DNA of 64,000 bases from Prorocentrum cordatum (GCA_963575745.1 CAUYUJ010015843.1:107501-171500), one strand, 5' to 3'. Numbered from the stretch's first letter, positions 40,837-51,214 are shown. The notes: generated by a model from the letters alone, not told the origin. Numbers and translations: made by a program.

Positions 40837-41029
40837 CCTTAGTGTGGTGGGAGAGCGGCCCAGTACCCTGGCCTCTGCCCGGGATGCCGGCGCGGCCCGT
40901 CGCCGCCGTGCGTCCCCGCGCCGCTCGGGGCCCGCTTCCCACAGGTTGCGGCGTGGAGCGGGCGCGCTGCGCTGGCAGCAGGAGCCGATCGTTGTAGGAG
41001 GAGCAAAGATCCAGGCTTCCCAGATTCAA

Positions 41030-41260
41030 GCAGTGGCGAAGCGTCCTGGCGTGCCGATAGGCCCACCAAACACTGTTCTACGAACCTCTTGTGACTTCCA
41101 CGACATGTTCTTTGGAACCTGTCTGGCTGGGACTGTCTTGTTTTAACACCTCGGGCTCATGTTCTAAGAACATTGTTTCTGTTCTTAGAACATGCTTGGT
41201 TTCTAAGAACATGTCGTGGTAGGCCTATAGAAATGCCGGGACGGTCGGTCCCTGCTCGAT
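41030..41260. mobile_element. TIR element, family J, copy 2
   Basis: Left arm CAGTGGCGAAGCGTCCTGGC then GTGCCGATAGGCCCACCA; right arm TGGTAGGCCTATAGAAATGC then CGGGACGGTCGGTCCCTGCTC. Internal GTTCTAAGAACATTG and GTTCTTAGAACATGC add further dyads. Directly abuts a family K element at 41261. Confidence 0.75.
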
Positions 41261-41480
41261 AGATGGGGTCCGCGCAGATGGGGTCGGGAGATCGCGCCGC
41301 ATCGCCGATGCATCGGCGATGCGGCTCGATGTGGAGCCCGATTTTCTTCACGCCGTCGTTGCCGATGCATCGCCGACGTCGCCGATGCATCGGCGATGCA
41401 TCGTGGACGCATTTGTGATGCATCGGCTAATGCGTCGCGATCCTCCGACCCGATCTACTCGGACCCCATCTAGGAGGCCT
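41261..41480. mobile_element. TIR element, family K, copy adjoining family J
   Basis: Left arm GATGGGGTCGGGAGATCGCG then CCGCATCGCCGATGCATCGG; right arm GCGTCGCGATCCTCCGACCC then GATCTACTCGGACCCCATC. The interior repeats the palindromic CGCCGATGCATCGGCGATGC several times. Nested or tandem insertion next to family J. Confidence 0.75.
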
Positions 41481-41664
41481 CTAAGAAAGCGACGTGAACT
41501 CAGAGGAGGAAACGGTATCCATACCGCTACCCTTCCCTCGTTTCCCCCTTTTTGGGATCCCCCATGGGAGGCCCTCGTTGCCACCGCTGGATTCGCCTCG
41601 AGGTCCTGGTTAGAACGCACCGGAGAGGTCCGGGGAGCAGCGGTATTGGCACCTCTTCGCTCCC

Positions 41665-41782
41665 CCGATGAAAGTCAGCTTGGGGAGGTCCGGCGCTGGA
41701 CCCCCCCCCTTGCGCGCGGAGCGCGCGAGGGTGGGGCCCAGCGGAGCTCCAAGAACTCCATGCGGAGCGCGGGAGGTTCACG
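41665..41782. mobile_element. TIR element, family A
   Basis: The right arm GGGGCCCAGCGGAGCTCCAA then GAACTCCATGCGGAGCGCGG matches the family A arm in inverse. The left arm GGAGGTCCGGCGCTGGACCC then a C run is more diverged. Centre: GCGCGCGGAGCGCGCG. Confidence 0.55.
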
Positions 41783-41849
41783 CCTGTGCTGTCTTTGAGG
41801 GGCCTGTTTTCCACCACCACCACCACAAGTTGGATGGGGGGATGGAGGA

Positions 41850-41962
41850 CGACGACGACGAGGAGGAGGAGGAGGAGGAGAAGAGGAGAAGAGGAGAAGA
41901 GGAGAAGAGGAGAAGAGGAGAAGAGGAGGAGGAGGAGGAGGAGGAGGAGGAGGAGGACCCCC
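41850..41962. repeat. Purine tract GAGGAG/GAGAAGAG
   Basis: GACGACGACGAGG, then GGAGGAGG, then AGAAGAGGAGAAGAGG, then GGA. Unit switches within one array. Confidence 0.9.
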
Positions 41963-42119
41963 ATCCCCCTCCAAGTCATGGTCGTGGTGGTGGCAAGCAG
42001 GCCCATCCGTCTTTCTGTCCTCGAGGTGCGATGCCTCCCGTCCCTCCGGGGCAGGGGGCCCAGCGCTGGGGACCCGGGTGCTCCCCGAGCGTCACCAAGA
42101 GGCGCCGTGGAGCCTCGTC

Positions 42120-42256
42120 CAAGAGGAGGAGGAGGAGGAGGAGGAGGAGGAGGAGGAGGAGGAGGAGCAGGAGGAGGAGGAGGAGGGAGGAGGAGGAGGA
42201 GGAGGAGGGAGGAGGAGGAGGAGGAGGAGGAGGAGGAGGAGGAGGAGGAGGAGCGA
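42120..42256. repeat. GGA tract
   Basis: About 135 bp of GGA with GCA and GGGA interruptions. Confidence 0.9.
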
Positions 42257-42311
42257 TCCGGGCACGGGTGCGGTTCGGCAGGGTCGTCCTCGCGCGTGCA
42301 GGGCCCAGGCT

Positions 42312-42471
42312 TACGTCGGGCCTCTCCCTCCACAGGAGGAAGATTCAAACATAGTCAGAAAACAGTCTGGGGACCATTTGTGTAGCACATTTTGAGGAGC
42401 TCTGAGTATTTGTTGCGTCTATTTTCAATTCTTCCTCGAAGATCGGCCTGTAGGGGGACAGGCCCGACTTA
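42312..42471. mobile_element. TIR element, family H, complete copy
   Basis: Left arm TACGTCGGGCCTCTCCCTCC then ACAGGAGGAAGATTCAAAC; right arm CCTGTAGGGGGACAGGCCCG then ACTTA. TIRs of ~28 bp, length 160 bp, AT-richer interior. Same family as 15002, 42589 and 56021. Confidence 0.75.
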
Positions 42472-42588
42472 AGTACAGGCCTCTGGTGTCGTGTCTGTTC
42501 TGTCAGGGCGGGGGGGGCCTACCAAGGGGGCCGCCTGCCGGGAAGCCTAGGCCCCGTTCCCGGGGCCAGCAGCCAAACACACGGAGCT

Positions 42589-42745
42589 GAAGTCGGGCCT
42601 GTCCCCTTGCAGGAGGAATATAAACAAATGTCCAAAAGATATTATGGGGAGGATTTTTTGACCAGTATTACATATTTCCGGGTATGGTTTGACTACGTCT
42701 TATTCTTCGTCCAAAACCCCCTTGTAGGGGGACAGGCCCAACTTA
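42589..42745. mobile_element. TIR element, family H, complete copy
   Basis: GAAGTCGGGCCTGTCCCCTT then GCAGGAGGAATATAAAC at the left; CCCCCTTGTAGGGGGACAGG then CCCAACTTAA at the right. 118 bp separate it from the previous copy, in the same orientation. Confidence 0.75.
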
Positions 42746-43654
42746 ACACTGAGCCGTTTGCTCCGTGCGCCCCAAATCCGAGGGCCGTGCGGCTCATTTT
42801 TCGGCGCCGCCGGCTCGATCGGATTCGGTGTTTCGTGCGTTTCCGATTCGACTCGGCTTCGGCTTCCTGCTGGGATCTCAGTGTCTCAGTGGAGGCCTTG
42901 CTAGGCTGCTGGCTTCCGCCGGCTCCACTTCGCCGGACTTGTCTGCCGATATTTCGCCGATCTCATTCATGTTGTTCGCCGAGCTGGCTTATCGATTCGA
43001 TTCTAGGCTGTCTTGGATCCACCTCGTTCGTCCACCTCCTCCTCTGCAGGAAGGGGGAGAGCCGTCGGAAGAGGCGAGGGCGTGTGCCCGAGAGGAGGAG
43101 GGGGGGGGATCTGCACCACGATGCTCGGTTCATACGAGACGTGTTGGCTGAGGCCCACGTTTGGGAGCAGAATCGCCAGAAACTGAAAAAGCCCTTAAGG
43201 GCTTGACGACGTTTCGCCCATCGACCTGTGAGATCAAGCTGGGTAAATCAAGACAAATGCTGACCAATCGAGGTCAATCCAGGCACAATTCGACAAAGCC
43301 AGAGATCTCCGGCACTCTGGAGATCATCGTGGCCGCTCCAGCGCGAGTCGAAGGACGGCAGCAGTTGTTAAGCCCTCAAACGAAAACGACAAGATGCATG
43401 AGGCTCGGGGGATGACTCCGAGGTGCGCGCGCCATTGACCTCAACCTGCATTGGCTGAAGCGCCGGCGACCTCTTTCACCGGCAGGCCAGCGGTAGAGCG
43501 TGCTGTCCGCTGTGGGCGCGAGGCTGCTATGTAGTCGCCCGCCCAGTTCCCTCTTCGGCAAGCCTCTTCCCTGAACTACGAGGGGTGCCCGAGTCTTGCT
43601 CAATTTTGCGCGTGTGCGGCGCAACCGGTATTTCTGCCTTCCCCCAGCATCGTC
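42746..43654. other. Unassigned stretch
   Basis: CGATTCG/GATTCGAC-like motifs at 42810-42990. A 199-codon plus frame crosses the family H element and this region, so it is not a gene. Nothing else recognised. Confidence 0.4.
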
Positions 43655-44130
43655 AGCCTCATCATCATATTATCACTCATCATAAACAGCATCATCATCA
43701 TCTTCAGCCTTCTTACTTTCGTCATCATCATCATCATCATCAGCATCAGCATCAGCATCAGCATCAGCATCAGCATCATCATCAATGCCATCAGCAGCAT
43801 CGACACCAATATCATTTACATCATCAACATCGGCTGCATCATCAACACCAGCAGCATTGCCATCATCATCAGCACCATCATAATCATCATCATTCTCTTC
43901 CTCATCATCATCCTCATCCTCGTCACCATCATCATGGTCTTCATCTTCACCATCATCCTCGTCATATTCACCGCCACCAACACCATCACTTTCAACCTTA
44001 TCCTCAGCATCCTCATGACCATTACCATCATCATCGCCATCATCACCATTATCAGCATAATCACCATCACCATCATCAGCATCATCAGCATCATAGCCAT
44101 CATCACCACCATCATCATCGGCATCCTATT
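43655..44130. repeat. CAT/CAC/CAG triplet array, ~475 bp
   Basis: Imperfect ATC/CAT triplets with CAG, CAC and CGT variants. The plus strand reads as a 213-codon His/Gln-rich frame, the minus strand as Met- or Asp-rich. The His frame is uninterrupted and ends in ordinary sequence at 44226, but its composition follows the DNA repeat. Confidence 0.85.
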
Positions 44131-44244
44131 CCTTGGCGGTTGATGGCAGAAGGTGCTGTTGTGCTCTTTTGGGAATTCTTGGGCACCAGGTCCTCATCCC
44201 CCCTCTCGCTCCTCATTCAAAGCTGAACTATTCATCTTCTGCAG

Positions 44245-44400
44245 GTGCGCGCGGACTTCTTGAAACTGCGCTGGGCCCCCCTGGCGGCGCCTCCGGCGCC
44301 TACCCCTGGCGCGCGTCGCGCGCCACGGAGGGGGGGCGCATTGCCGATCCAAGACGTCCCTTCGGACGTCCGAAAGTCGATTTCCATTCCGCCCTCAGCA
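44245..44400. mobile_element. TIR element, family A, diverged copy
   Basis: Left arm GGTGCGCGCGGACTTCTTGA then AACTGCGCTGGGCCCCCC; centre GGCGGCGCCTCCGGCGCC and GCGCGCGTCGCGCGCC. The right arm GGCGCATTGCCGATCCAAGA is followed by a separate palindrome GACGTCCCTTCGGACGTCC. Confidence 0.55.
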
Positions 44401-44819
44401 TCATCTTCATCATCATCCTCTCTACACAAGCTGCCGCTCCGTCGCCAGCCCTCGCGCTTAGAAGAAGCACTTTTCCAGCCACGCCGCAGAGAACCATGTG
44501 TCGGTCTTTTGCTGGTGGCCTGTAGGTGTCGGAGCAATTCCTCAGTGGGAGCGCCAATTCTTGAAAAGAGAGGGTCAAAGCAGCAAGGGATGAAGGGATG
44601 CAACGTGAGCGTGGCGAAGGGTATTGTTACGAAGGTCTGGTTCACCGAAGAGTGACTGGGGAGATTTTGCGGATCGAGTGGCATCGCAAGCATTCGAAAG
44701 CATCATTAGAGTTTGGCCCCCGAAGGGGCAGCAACATGAAGCAGAGTCGAGGGGGGAAAGGCAAGGAGTTGGAAGAGAGGGAGTAGATGATTGGATGTGA
44801 AAGCAAGAGCAGCACCACC
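44401..44819. other. Unassigned stretch
   Basis: No gene recognised. Confidence 0.4.
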
Positions 44820-44950
44820 GACTACGGTTTCAAACCGCGAGGGTGCAATCGATGCGGTGCAATCGACGTGAACCAATGGATGTCGTGCAATACATGGTGT
44901 GCGGTCTATGTGGTGCAATTCACTTGTGGAACTCGCAGTGTCAACTCCAC
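44820..44950. repeat. ~21-bp repeat family, inverse orientation
   Basis: GGTGCAATCGATGCGGTGCA, GTCGTGCAATACATGG and TATGTGGTGCAATTCAC: the reverse complement of the TGCACCGCATAG family. Confidence 0.6.
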
Positions 44951-44994
44951 TGCTCGCGCAATCATCCCACCCACCCACCTGCAACTTTTCGTGA

Positions 44995-45330
44995 ACAATG
45001 GCGGTTGCCATGAGTGCTTGGTGTTGGTTGGTGAATCTCTGCGGCTGCGCCGGCCCACGCATGCACTTGCGCGCGCCAGCCGGCTACTTTGGCCCGACCG
45101 ACGCGGCCGCGGTGGCGCCGACCGCTGGGCACATCCCAGCGGGCACTTCAGTGCGAATCGACAACTTGGGCGGGCGCGGTATCATGGCAGCGTCGACAAC
45201 AGCAGGCACGATGATGATAGTAGCCATGTTGGTGACGATGTTGACAACGACGAGGGCACGGCCAGGGACACCGCCGATGCTGATCACGGCGACGAGGACG
45301 ACGACGACGGTGTCCTCGCGTCGGTGATGA
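44995..45330. repeat. Dispersed segment P, copy 2
   Basis: Same motif order as 24310-24790 (CGCTGGGCACATCCCAGCGG, ACTTGGGCGGGCGCGGTATC, CCGATGCTGATCACG). In both loci it sits beside a 21-bp repeat block but with that block in opposite orientation (upstream here, downstream there). Confidence 0.65.
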
Positions 45331-47080
45331 CGGTTTTGGGGAGAGTTCGACATGCGTGCGCGGCCGACGCTCGAGTGGCCCACATGGTATTATTTGAGAC
45401 GGATCGCGCCCCCCTGACGTGCGGCGCGAAGGGCCCGTTCGGCAGAATTCCATGCAAAAAGTGAAGAGCCGATGGTTTCCGTGAGGATTCGCAAGGCCGC
45501 GGGCGCATGCTTGTTTAAAAAGTACTGCTGCGAAACCCTTACATATGGCTTCGCTTAAATCTATTTTGAAATCCTTACGGGACCTCGGGTTTCCCGCGGG
45601 TTCCGGCATGCGTGCGCGCATTCCGCCCCATTCTTTGCAAAAGGATTCTCGCGACAGAACGCGCGCAAGGGCGTTCGAACGATGTCGACATGCGCGCGCG
45701 AAGCCCGCTTGCTAGGATTGTGTGGCAAGTTGAAAAGAAAACGATGGTTTTAAGCATTCGCAGGTCACGTGCTCAAGCTATGTTTGAACATCCGTGTTGC
45801 GAAACCGACGCGAGCGCGCGCGCATTGTATCTTGTAGCAGAGGATGACTGGGGGTGTCGATACCGGTTGGGTTGGCATGGTATGAGCTCATGAATAGGAT
45901 GGACGATGGGGCAGAAACAAATTCAAATTGCAGTACGACGCGGGGGGGGGGGAGAATTTGGTGGGGTCGTCAGATCCTAATTTTAAAGAGAGGAGAATCC
46001 ATGCGGTGTGATTAACTTTTGTCCGCAGCGAGTTGCGAAAGCCGCTGCTCGCGCAACCATCCGACCCACCCACCCAGAACCAGGTTTGCTAAACCCATGC
46101 GGCGACGATTGTCATGACTGCTTGGCACTGGGTGGCGCATCGCGGCGGCCACGCTATCGCGCGCAAGCTCGCGCGCAGAGCGGCCGGCCAGAGGCGCAAC
46201 CGACGCGGCCGCGGTGGCGCTGACCGCTGGGGGGTTCCCACCGCGCGGGCGCAGGCTTGTTTTGAAAACTGTTGCTGCGAAGCTATATTTTTCAGTTTCG
46301 TCACACTCCATTTTGAAATGTTGACGAGACCCCCAGTTTTCGATGGATTTCGGCATGCGCGCGACGACGCGCGCGCGTGCACTTCGGTTTCTTTTTTGCA
46401 AAAGGATCTTCGCGACAGCACGCGCGCAAGGGCGTTCGAGCAATTTCGACACGCGCGGGCGAAGCCCGTTTGGTAACAGTTCGAGGAGATTTTTTTTAAA
46501 TATGTGTCTTCTTTAAAGAATTCCCCAAACCGCGCGCGCAAGCTATTTTAAGCAGCTTTCGTTGCAAAAGCATGACGGTTTGTATGTTTTCGGGAAACTC
46601 GATTTTGAAATTTTTACGACACCTCAGGTTTTTGATGGATTTCGGCGTGCGCGCGCGACGACGCGCGCGCCCGCGTTTCGACACATACGTTGCAAGATAT
46701 TCGTGGCAACGATTTGTTTAACCCCCCCACAGAAACGAGAGCGCGCGCGCTCCGGGGACGAGTTCGACGTGCGCGCACGGCCGACGGGCGCCACCGGCTC
46801 GCACGAAAATGTGTGACAAGGGTCGTGCACCACAGCAGACGTGCAAAGGCGGTCGAATGATTTTGACATTCACGCCCGAGAGGCCCGCTTGGTCACATTG
46901 GATGAGCACGAACAACCGACGGCGAACATGATAATTCGCGAGATCACGCTTGTTGTTTGAAAGTTCACGTTTCCAAACCAATTGTGTCTCCGCATGCGTT
47001 CGGGAATCTCGATCCCGCAATAATCCACGACACCTAGAGATGTCGAGTGATTTCGGCATGCGCGCGTGTGAACTTTATCT
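45331..47080. repeat. Array of ~200-250 bp units rich in alternating CGCGCG
   Basis: Diverged units combine GCTGCGAA, a TTTTGAAAT segment, GATTTCGGCATGCGCGCG, GCAAAAGGATCTTCGCGACA, CGCGCGCAAGGGCGTTCGA and TTCGACATGCGCGCGCGAAG with CCCGCTTG. Clear units lie at about 45500-45720, 46255-46475, 46530-46700 and 46830-47075; 46115-46260 is a partial segment P. Purine-pyrimidine alternation (CGCGCGCG) recurs in each unit. No gene. Confidence 0.6.
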
Positions 47081-47559
47081 CTTGCTGTCTGGTTGCCAGG
47101 GATATTCGAACATTGATGGTCCGTGATGAACGAGTGCGCGAATGATACCATTCGTCACGCATTCACGGAGGCGGGCGGGCGATGTCGGTTTGCTTGGAAC
47201 TGTACGAGTTCGTACTGACGATGAACGAAGGGGCTGAATCGTATGTCCGAGGGGAAACCGCGAGACCCCGGGTGACGGGAGGAGGTCCGAATCTTGTGTT
47301 AGAAAAGAGAGTCGACGTGGTGCACTATACGCTGTGCGATCTAGGCGGCGACGAGGCCGCAACCGCGAACAAGGAGACGGCAAACCAGCCAGGCCCAGAC
47401 GACGGGCGCGAAGTGCCAGACCGCCAAGCCAAACCCCCTCGCCTCGCCCCAATACATATGCATGCGGCCGGGGGGGGGGCCTGAAAGGCGGGGGTGACGG
47501 CACGGAGGGGGATGGTTTGCTAAGGTGCTAAGGGTCGGTGAGGCCGCGCCCGCAGAAAG
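47081..47559. other. Unassigned stretch
   Basis: Nothing recognised; a 142-codon minus frame (47503-47075) has no domain. Confidence 0.4.
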
Positions 47560-47712
47560 GAGGAGGAGGAGGAGTTTGAAGAAAGGAGGAGGTGGAGGAG
47601 GAGGAGGAGGAGGAGGATCGAGGATCGAGGAGCGAGGAACGGGGAGCGAGGAGAGGAGGCGCGAGGAGGAGCGAGGAGGAGCGAGGAGGAACGAGAAGGA
47701 ACGAGGAATGGG
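47560..47712. repeat. GGA/GCGAGGA tract
   Basis: GGAGGAGGTGG, then ATCGAGGATCGAGGAGCGAG, then GGAGCGAGGAGGAGCGAGG. Confidence 0.85.
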
Positions 47713-47749
47713 GCCCCACGGCGCTGGGCGCCCGGCGAGGTGCCTCGTT

Positions 47750-47753
47750 GCCG

Positions 47754-47804
<51 letters not shown>

Positions 47805-47830
47805 TCGCCGCTGTCGTCGTCGTCGTCGGT
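47750..47830. repeat. (GTC)n microsatellite
   Basis: About 25 GTC triplets with CGC and ATC interruptions. Confidence 0.95.
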
Positions 47831-47904
47831 CCGTGTGTAAGTGTTTTTTCAATTAAGCTTGCCTAAGGGGTTCTTACTTGGTTGAAAGCTGGTGCCTCGT
47901 GAGG

Positions 47905-48015
47905 CTATGTTGCCCGTTCCTCAGAGGTTCCCCAGGTTCCTCAGGTTCCTCGGGGCCCCTCGGGGTGCATCGAGTTCTTCGGGTTCCTCGGGTTCCCCGG
48001 GTTCCTCGGGTTCGG
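47905..48015. repeat. ~9-bp GGGTTCCTC minirepeat
   Basis: CCCAGGTTCCTCAGGTTCCT, CGGGGCCCCTCGGGG and TTCGGGTTCCTCGGGTTCCC. Confidence 0.8.
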
Positions 48016-48486
48016 GGTGCCAATAATGCCAAGCATATCAAAGCAATGCCAAGCAATGCAAAGCTTTGCGCCCATGCAATGGCGAGCTTTCCCCTACGTA
48101 ATTGGGGTCGTGCCGGGTTCATGGATTTCCCGCTCCCGGCTCCCGCTCCCGGCTCCCGCAGGGGTCCGGGCCCGGGGGGCCCGGGTCCTGAGGGCCAGTT
48201 CGGTTCCGCACGCTTCGGGTTGGCTGTTCGGGCCAGTCTAGACGGCCGGTCCGGTGCGAACCGGCTGGTCCGGTTTCAGCCAGTCCAGTTTGGGCTCCGC
48301 TTGGGGTGGTTCGGTTGCAGAGACAGGCGGTTCACGTTTGTTAGTTCGATACAGAGCCTCCATGTCAAGTGCGAGCTTTGTTTGGGGAGTATATTTAAGA
48401 TACGAGTGTGTGCGTGTGTGTGTGTAAGTATGTGGATGTGTAGCTTTAGATATACCGAGAGGTTGCGTTCCAATCTATAAGCGCAC
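48016..48486. other. Unassigned; short (GT)n
   Basis: CAATGCCAAGCAATGCAAAG repeats at 48025-48065, GGTCCGG/GGTTCGG motifs at 48195-48310, GTGTGTGTGTAAG at 48410-48430. No gene recognised. Confidence 0.45.
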
Positions 48487-49345
48487 CTAATGGTATAGTC
48501 TGATAAACGTTCTCGTCAGCATCTTCCATGTGCCACTGGCCGCAGCAACGAAATTGCTGGCATCTTCACGAAATCGTAGGTTGTGTTGGAGTGTTGAATC
48601 CCCCTCCCAATATGATTTGTCGTATCTTGTGCTCGCGAATGACCCATCATGTATTAAGATCGCTGCATCTGTAGCGTGTTGGTGTGGCCAGTGGCTCCCT
48701 GCCAGTTGCAAGATGGACCCGCACATGTTGAGGTAGCGCCATATCTTGCAACAGTCGACAACCTCATGTACTGCATCTGTCTCTGGCTTTTTCGGGGCTG
48801 CAAGTGGGATGGGGTATCGCGGATACTTTCGAATGGTAATTCCGTGGGCATTGCCAAGGCAAATGTCAACGCATTGAGAAAGTAGATCGCCGTTGAGTAG
48901 CATGCCCACCACCAGATCCAGTTCCACAAAGAAACAGCACATACCTTGCTTCTGGACGTTACGAACGTGGCACCAATAACATACGATAACACAATTGCAT
49001 GTGTCTCCATAGGATGTGCCTCGCGATAAACTTCTCACTTCGCTGGCAAGACGGATCCCCTATATTCGAGTTGGCCCATTCGTTGACCCAGCTTTGCACC
49101 CGCACCGTGCAATTGTTCAAGATGTTTCTCCCCGTGCATGCTTGCCGTTTGCAAAGGCGCACGTGTCTAGCGTGGGAATGCGTGTATGCAGCATTGGTGA
49201 TGCTCAATTCACGCCCATTCGGCCACAATCGGCGCATTTCATTGCCAACGTGTCCACAATAATGTGTGTGCCACGCAGCGGCAATCCTTGACGATTTGCG
49301 TATCCCCATCAGCCCATCCAGCAGCGATGCCCTGGCGAGCTGCAT
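48487..49345 (-). CDS. Unrecognised minus-strand ORF pair (possible frameshifted gene)
   Basis: Two overlapping minus-strand frames cover ~860 bp of unique, lower-GC sequence. Upstream frame (49345-48959): AAWHTHYCGHVGNEMRRLWP, then a Cys/Arg-rich part with WVNEWANSNIGDP. Downstream frame (49038-48487): CNCVIVCYWCHVRNVQKQGM, KPETDAVHEVVDCCKIWRYL and HDGSFASTRYDKSYWEGDS, ending IRLYH. They overlap over 48959-49038, so a single frame change there would join them. Amino-acid composition is ordinary and there are no repeats, unlike most open frames in this window. I do not recognise a family; a remnant of a transposon protein is one option. The plus strand also has shorter open frames here. Confidence 0.3.
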
Positions 49346-49489
49346 ATATCAGGAACGTGTGGGAGCAAGCGACGGGGGCACCCGTCAAACCGAACATCGG
49401 GATCAGCCTGGTCAGTCCAAGGAGTCAACCACTAGTGCCTTCGCGGAACTGTCGGTATAGGGCATGGGAGCCTAGAGCCAGCTTATGTG

Positions 49490-50010
49490 GACCATCTTGG
49501 GCCCCCCCCCCCCTGTGGCAAATGTGAATGCCTTGTTCTCTTGGGACCCTCTTGAGGCTCTCTTGGGGCCAGCTGGGATGCCTTGATGGGGGGGGGCGCT
49601 TGCGGCCAGCTCGGAGGCCATCAACCAAAGAAGGAGGAACATACGTACGGACCATCCGTCGGAACCCTGCACGTCGCTTCTTGAGGTCCCCTTGCGACCG
49701 TTTTGGGGCCATCTTGCCTCTTGGGGTCCTCTTGGGCCATCGCGGAGCCACCTCGCGGCGTCCAGCGCCGATCGGACGCGAGAGAGCAAGGCTGCACAAG
49801 CCAGTTTTGTGGCTGGTTGTTGGAAAGATGTGGGTCTCTCGGGGCGGTCCTTGAGAGGCGCCGTGGCCACTTGGAGCCGCCTCGGGGCGGTATTGAAGCT
49901 CCGTGGAGGGCAAGTGAGAGGACATCTAGGGCCACATTGGCATCTGCTGCATCATCCTGGAGGCCATCTTGGAGGCCATCTTGGTTTACCGGGGGCCACC
50001 CTTGAGCCAC
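49490..50010. repeat. TTGGGGCC/CTCTTGGG low-complexity region 1
   Basis: CTCTTGGGACCCTCTTGAGG, CCATCTTGGAGGCCATCTTGG and CTTGCGACC motifs at irregular 15-25 bp spacing. Related blocks at 53215-53575 and 54310-54500. Frames are open on both strands but track the repeat. Confidence 0.6.
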
Positions 50011-50121
50011 ATTGGTTCCACGACCAGCGGGGAGGGATAGGGGGGGGGGTAGGAGGATATGTCAAGTGTGGCAGGTCGAGAGAGTCCGAAGGCCCCCCGC
50101 TCACTCCCGCCCTCCCTCCTA

Positions 50122-50316
50122 CCGGGCCGAACGAAAGGGGGGGATAGGGAAAGGGGAGGTTACGAAATCTGCTGCATGCAGCTGGTTTCGGCCCCGCCGC
50201 CGGGCCCCTTCCTCGATACATGGGCGCCTCCCGGCGCCCAGAGGCGCTGGGAAAATCAGCTACGTGAGCTGATTCGCTACCCTACCCTTTGCTAGCCCCC
50301 CCTTTCGTTCCCCCCG
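50122..50316. mobile_element. TIR element, family G, copy 2
   Basis: CGGGCCGAACGAAAGGGGGG then GATAGGGAAAGGGGAGG at the left; CTTTGCTAGCCCCCCCTTTC then GTTCCCCCCGATCC at the right. The internal palindrome AATCAGCTACGTGAGCTGAT is conserved. More diverged at its termini than the other copies. Confidence 0.7.
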
Positions 50317-50963
50317 ATCCTGCAACCTAATGATAGATTCTGGCACAGCTTTGCACCTGGGATTGGAGCGCGCTCCCACCTCGCAAAGGGGTGAGGCGTC
50401 CGCGCGAGGCCCCGCCTCGGCGATCCGGCGCAGGAGCACGTGCCCAGGCCGCGCAGGGGGAGGAGGCGGCAAGTCTCCCGGCGAGCGTGGCCACGGCGAG
50501 GCAAGTGTCGGGGTTGGCCAAGAGGGGGGTGATGACCAGGGAGGGGGGGAGATCATGGCGTTGGCCACGACATTTCCTCAGACTTCAGGGCGCCCCTGCT
50601 CATGCCATTGCGCCCCCAGCCCCCCACCCTGGGCCGCGCACGTGCCGCCCGTCATGATTTGCCCCCCCCCCCCCCCCTCCTGGACCCCCCCCCTCTTGGA
50701 CGCCCCCCTCCTGACCGACCCCGAAAATGCCGCGCTGCCGCCTTCGCCCACAGGCTGCGCGGCGCTCGGGCGAGCGCGGGCGAAGCACGCCGCCGTCCCC
50801 TTCCCCGCGCGACTCGGCGAGCGGGGCTGCGCTCCCGCGCCCGCGCCGGGAGCGCCGCCTCCGAGGCGGGGCCGCCCCGCCGCGCGGGCCGACCGGGAGG
50901 GGCGAGCGGCACAGCTGCGCCGCGCCGAGGCGGCAGCGCCTCTCCGGCGAGATCTGCGCGGCG
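50317..50963. other. GC-rich unassigned stretch
   Basis: C-runs near 50661-50680. Ala/Arg/Pro-rich frames on both strands, no recognised domain. Confidence 0.35.
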
Positions 50964-50968
50964 CCGAG

Positions 50969-51214
50969 CCAGCGCCTGCGCCATGATCGACGCTCGGGCC
51001 GGGCGAAAGGGGGGGATTGGGAAAGGGGGGGTTGCGGAATTTGCTGCATGCAGCTGGTTTCGGCCTCACCGAGGGGCCCATTCCTCGAAACATGGCCGCC
51101 TCCGGCGCCGGGAGGCGCCGGGAAAATCAGCTACGTGAGCTGATTCTCAAACCCCCCCCTTTGCTATCCCCCCCTTTCGCCCGACCCGAGCCAGCGCCTG
51201 CGCCATGATCGACG
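50969..51214. mobile_element. TIR element, family G, copy 3, with perfect 24-bp flanking repeats
   Basis: Element 50993-51190: left arm CTCGGGCCGGGCGAAAGGGG, right arm CCCCCCTTTCGCCCGACCCG then AG (inverse), TIR ~37 bp. The 24 bp before it (50969-50992) begin CCAGCGCCTGCGCCATGATC and are repeated exactly after it (51191-51214). This is direct evidence of insertion with duplication of the target, and shows what the empty site would look like. Confidence 0.85.

Noticed and set aside
42607-43206. 199-codon ORF
   Set aside because: It begins inside a family H TIR element and has no domain; the frame is not independent of the element.
43440-43520. tRNA-like segment (GGCCAGCGGTAGAGCG)
   Set aside because: Resembles a B-box/D-arm fragment by eye, but no cloverleaf with acceptor stem and anticodon arm could be formed.
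43585-44226. 213-codon His-rich protein
   Set aside because: Composition follows the CAT/CAC/CAG triplet array and the opposite strand is equally open; no non-repeat domain is present.
49425-50147. Several Gly/Pro/Trp-rich frames
   Set aside because: Translations of the TTGGGGCC low-complexity region; similar peptides appear at 53.2-53.6 kb only because the DNA vocabulary is shared.
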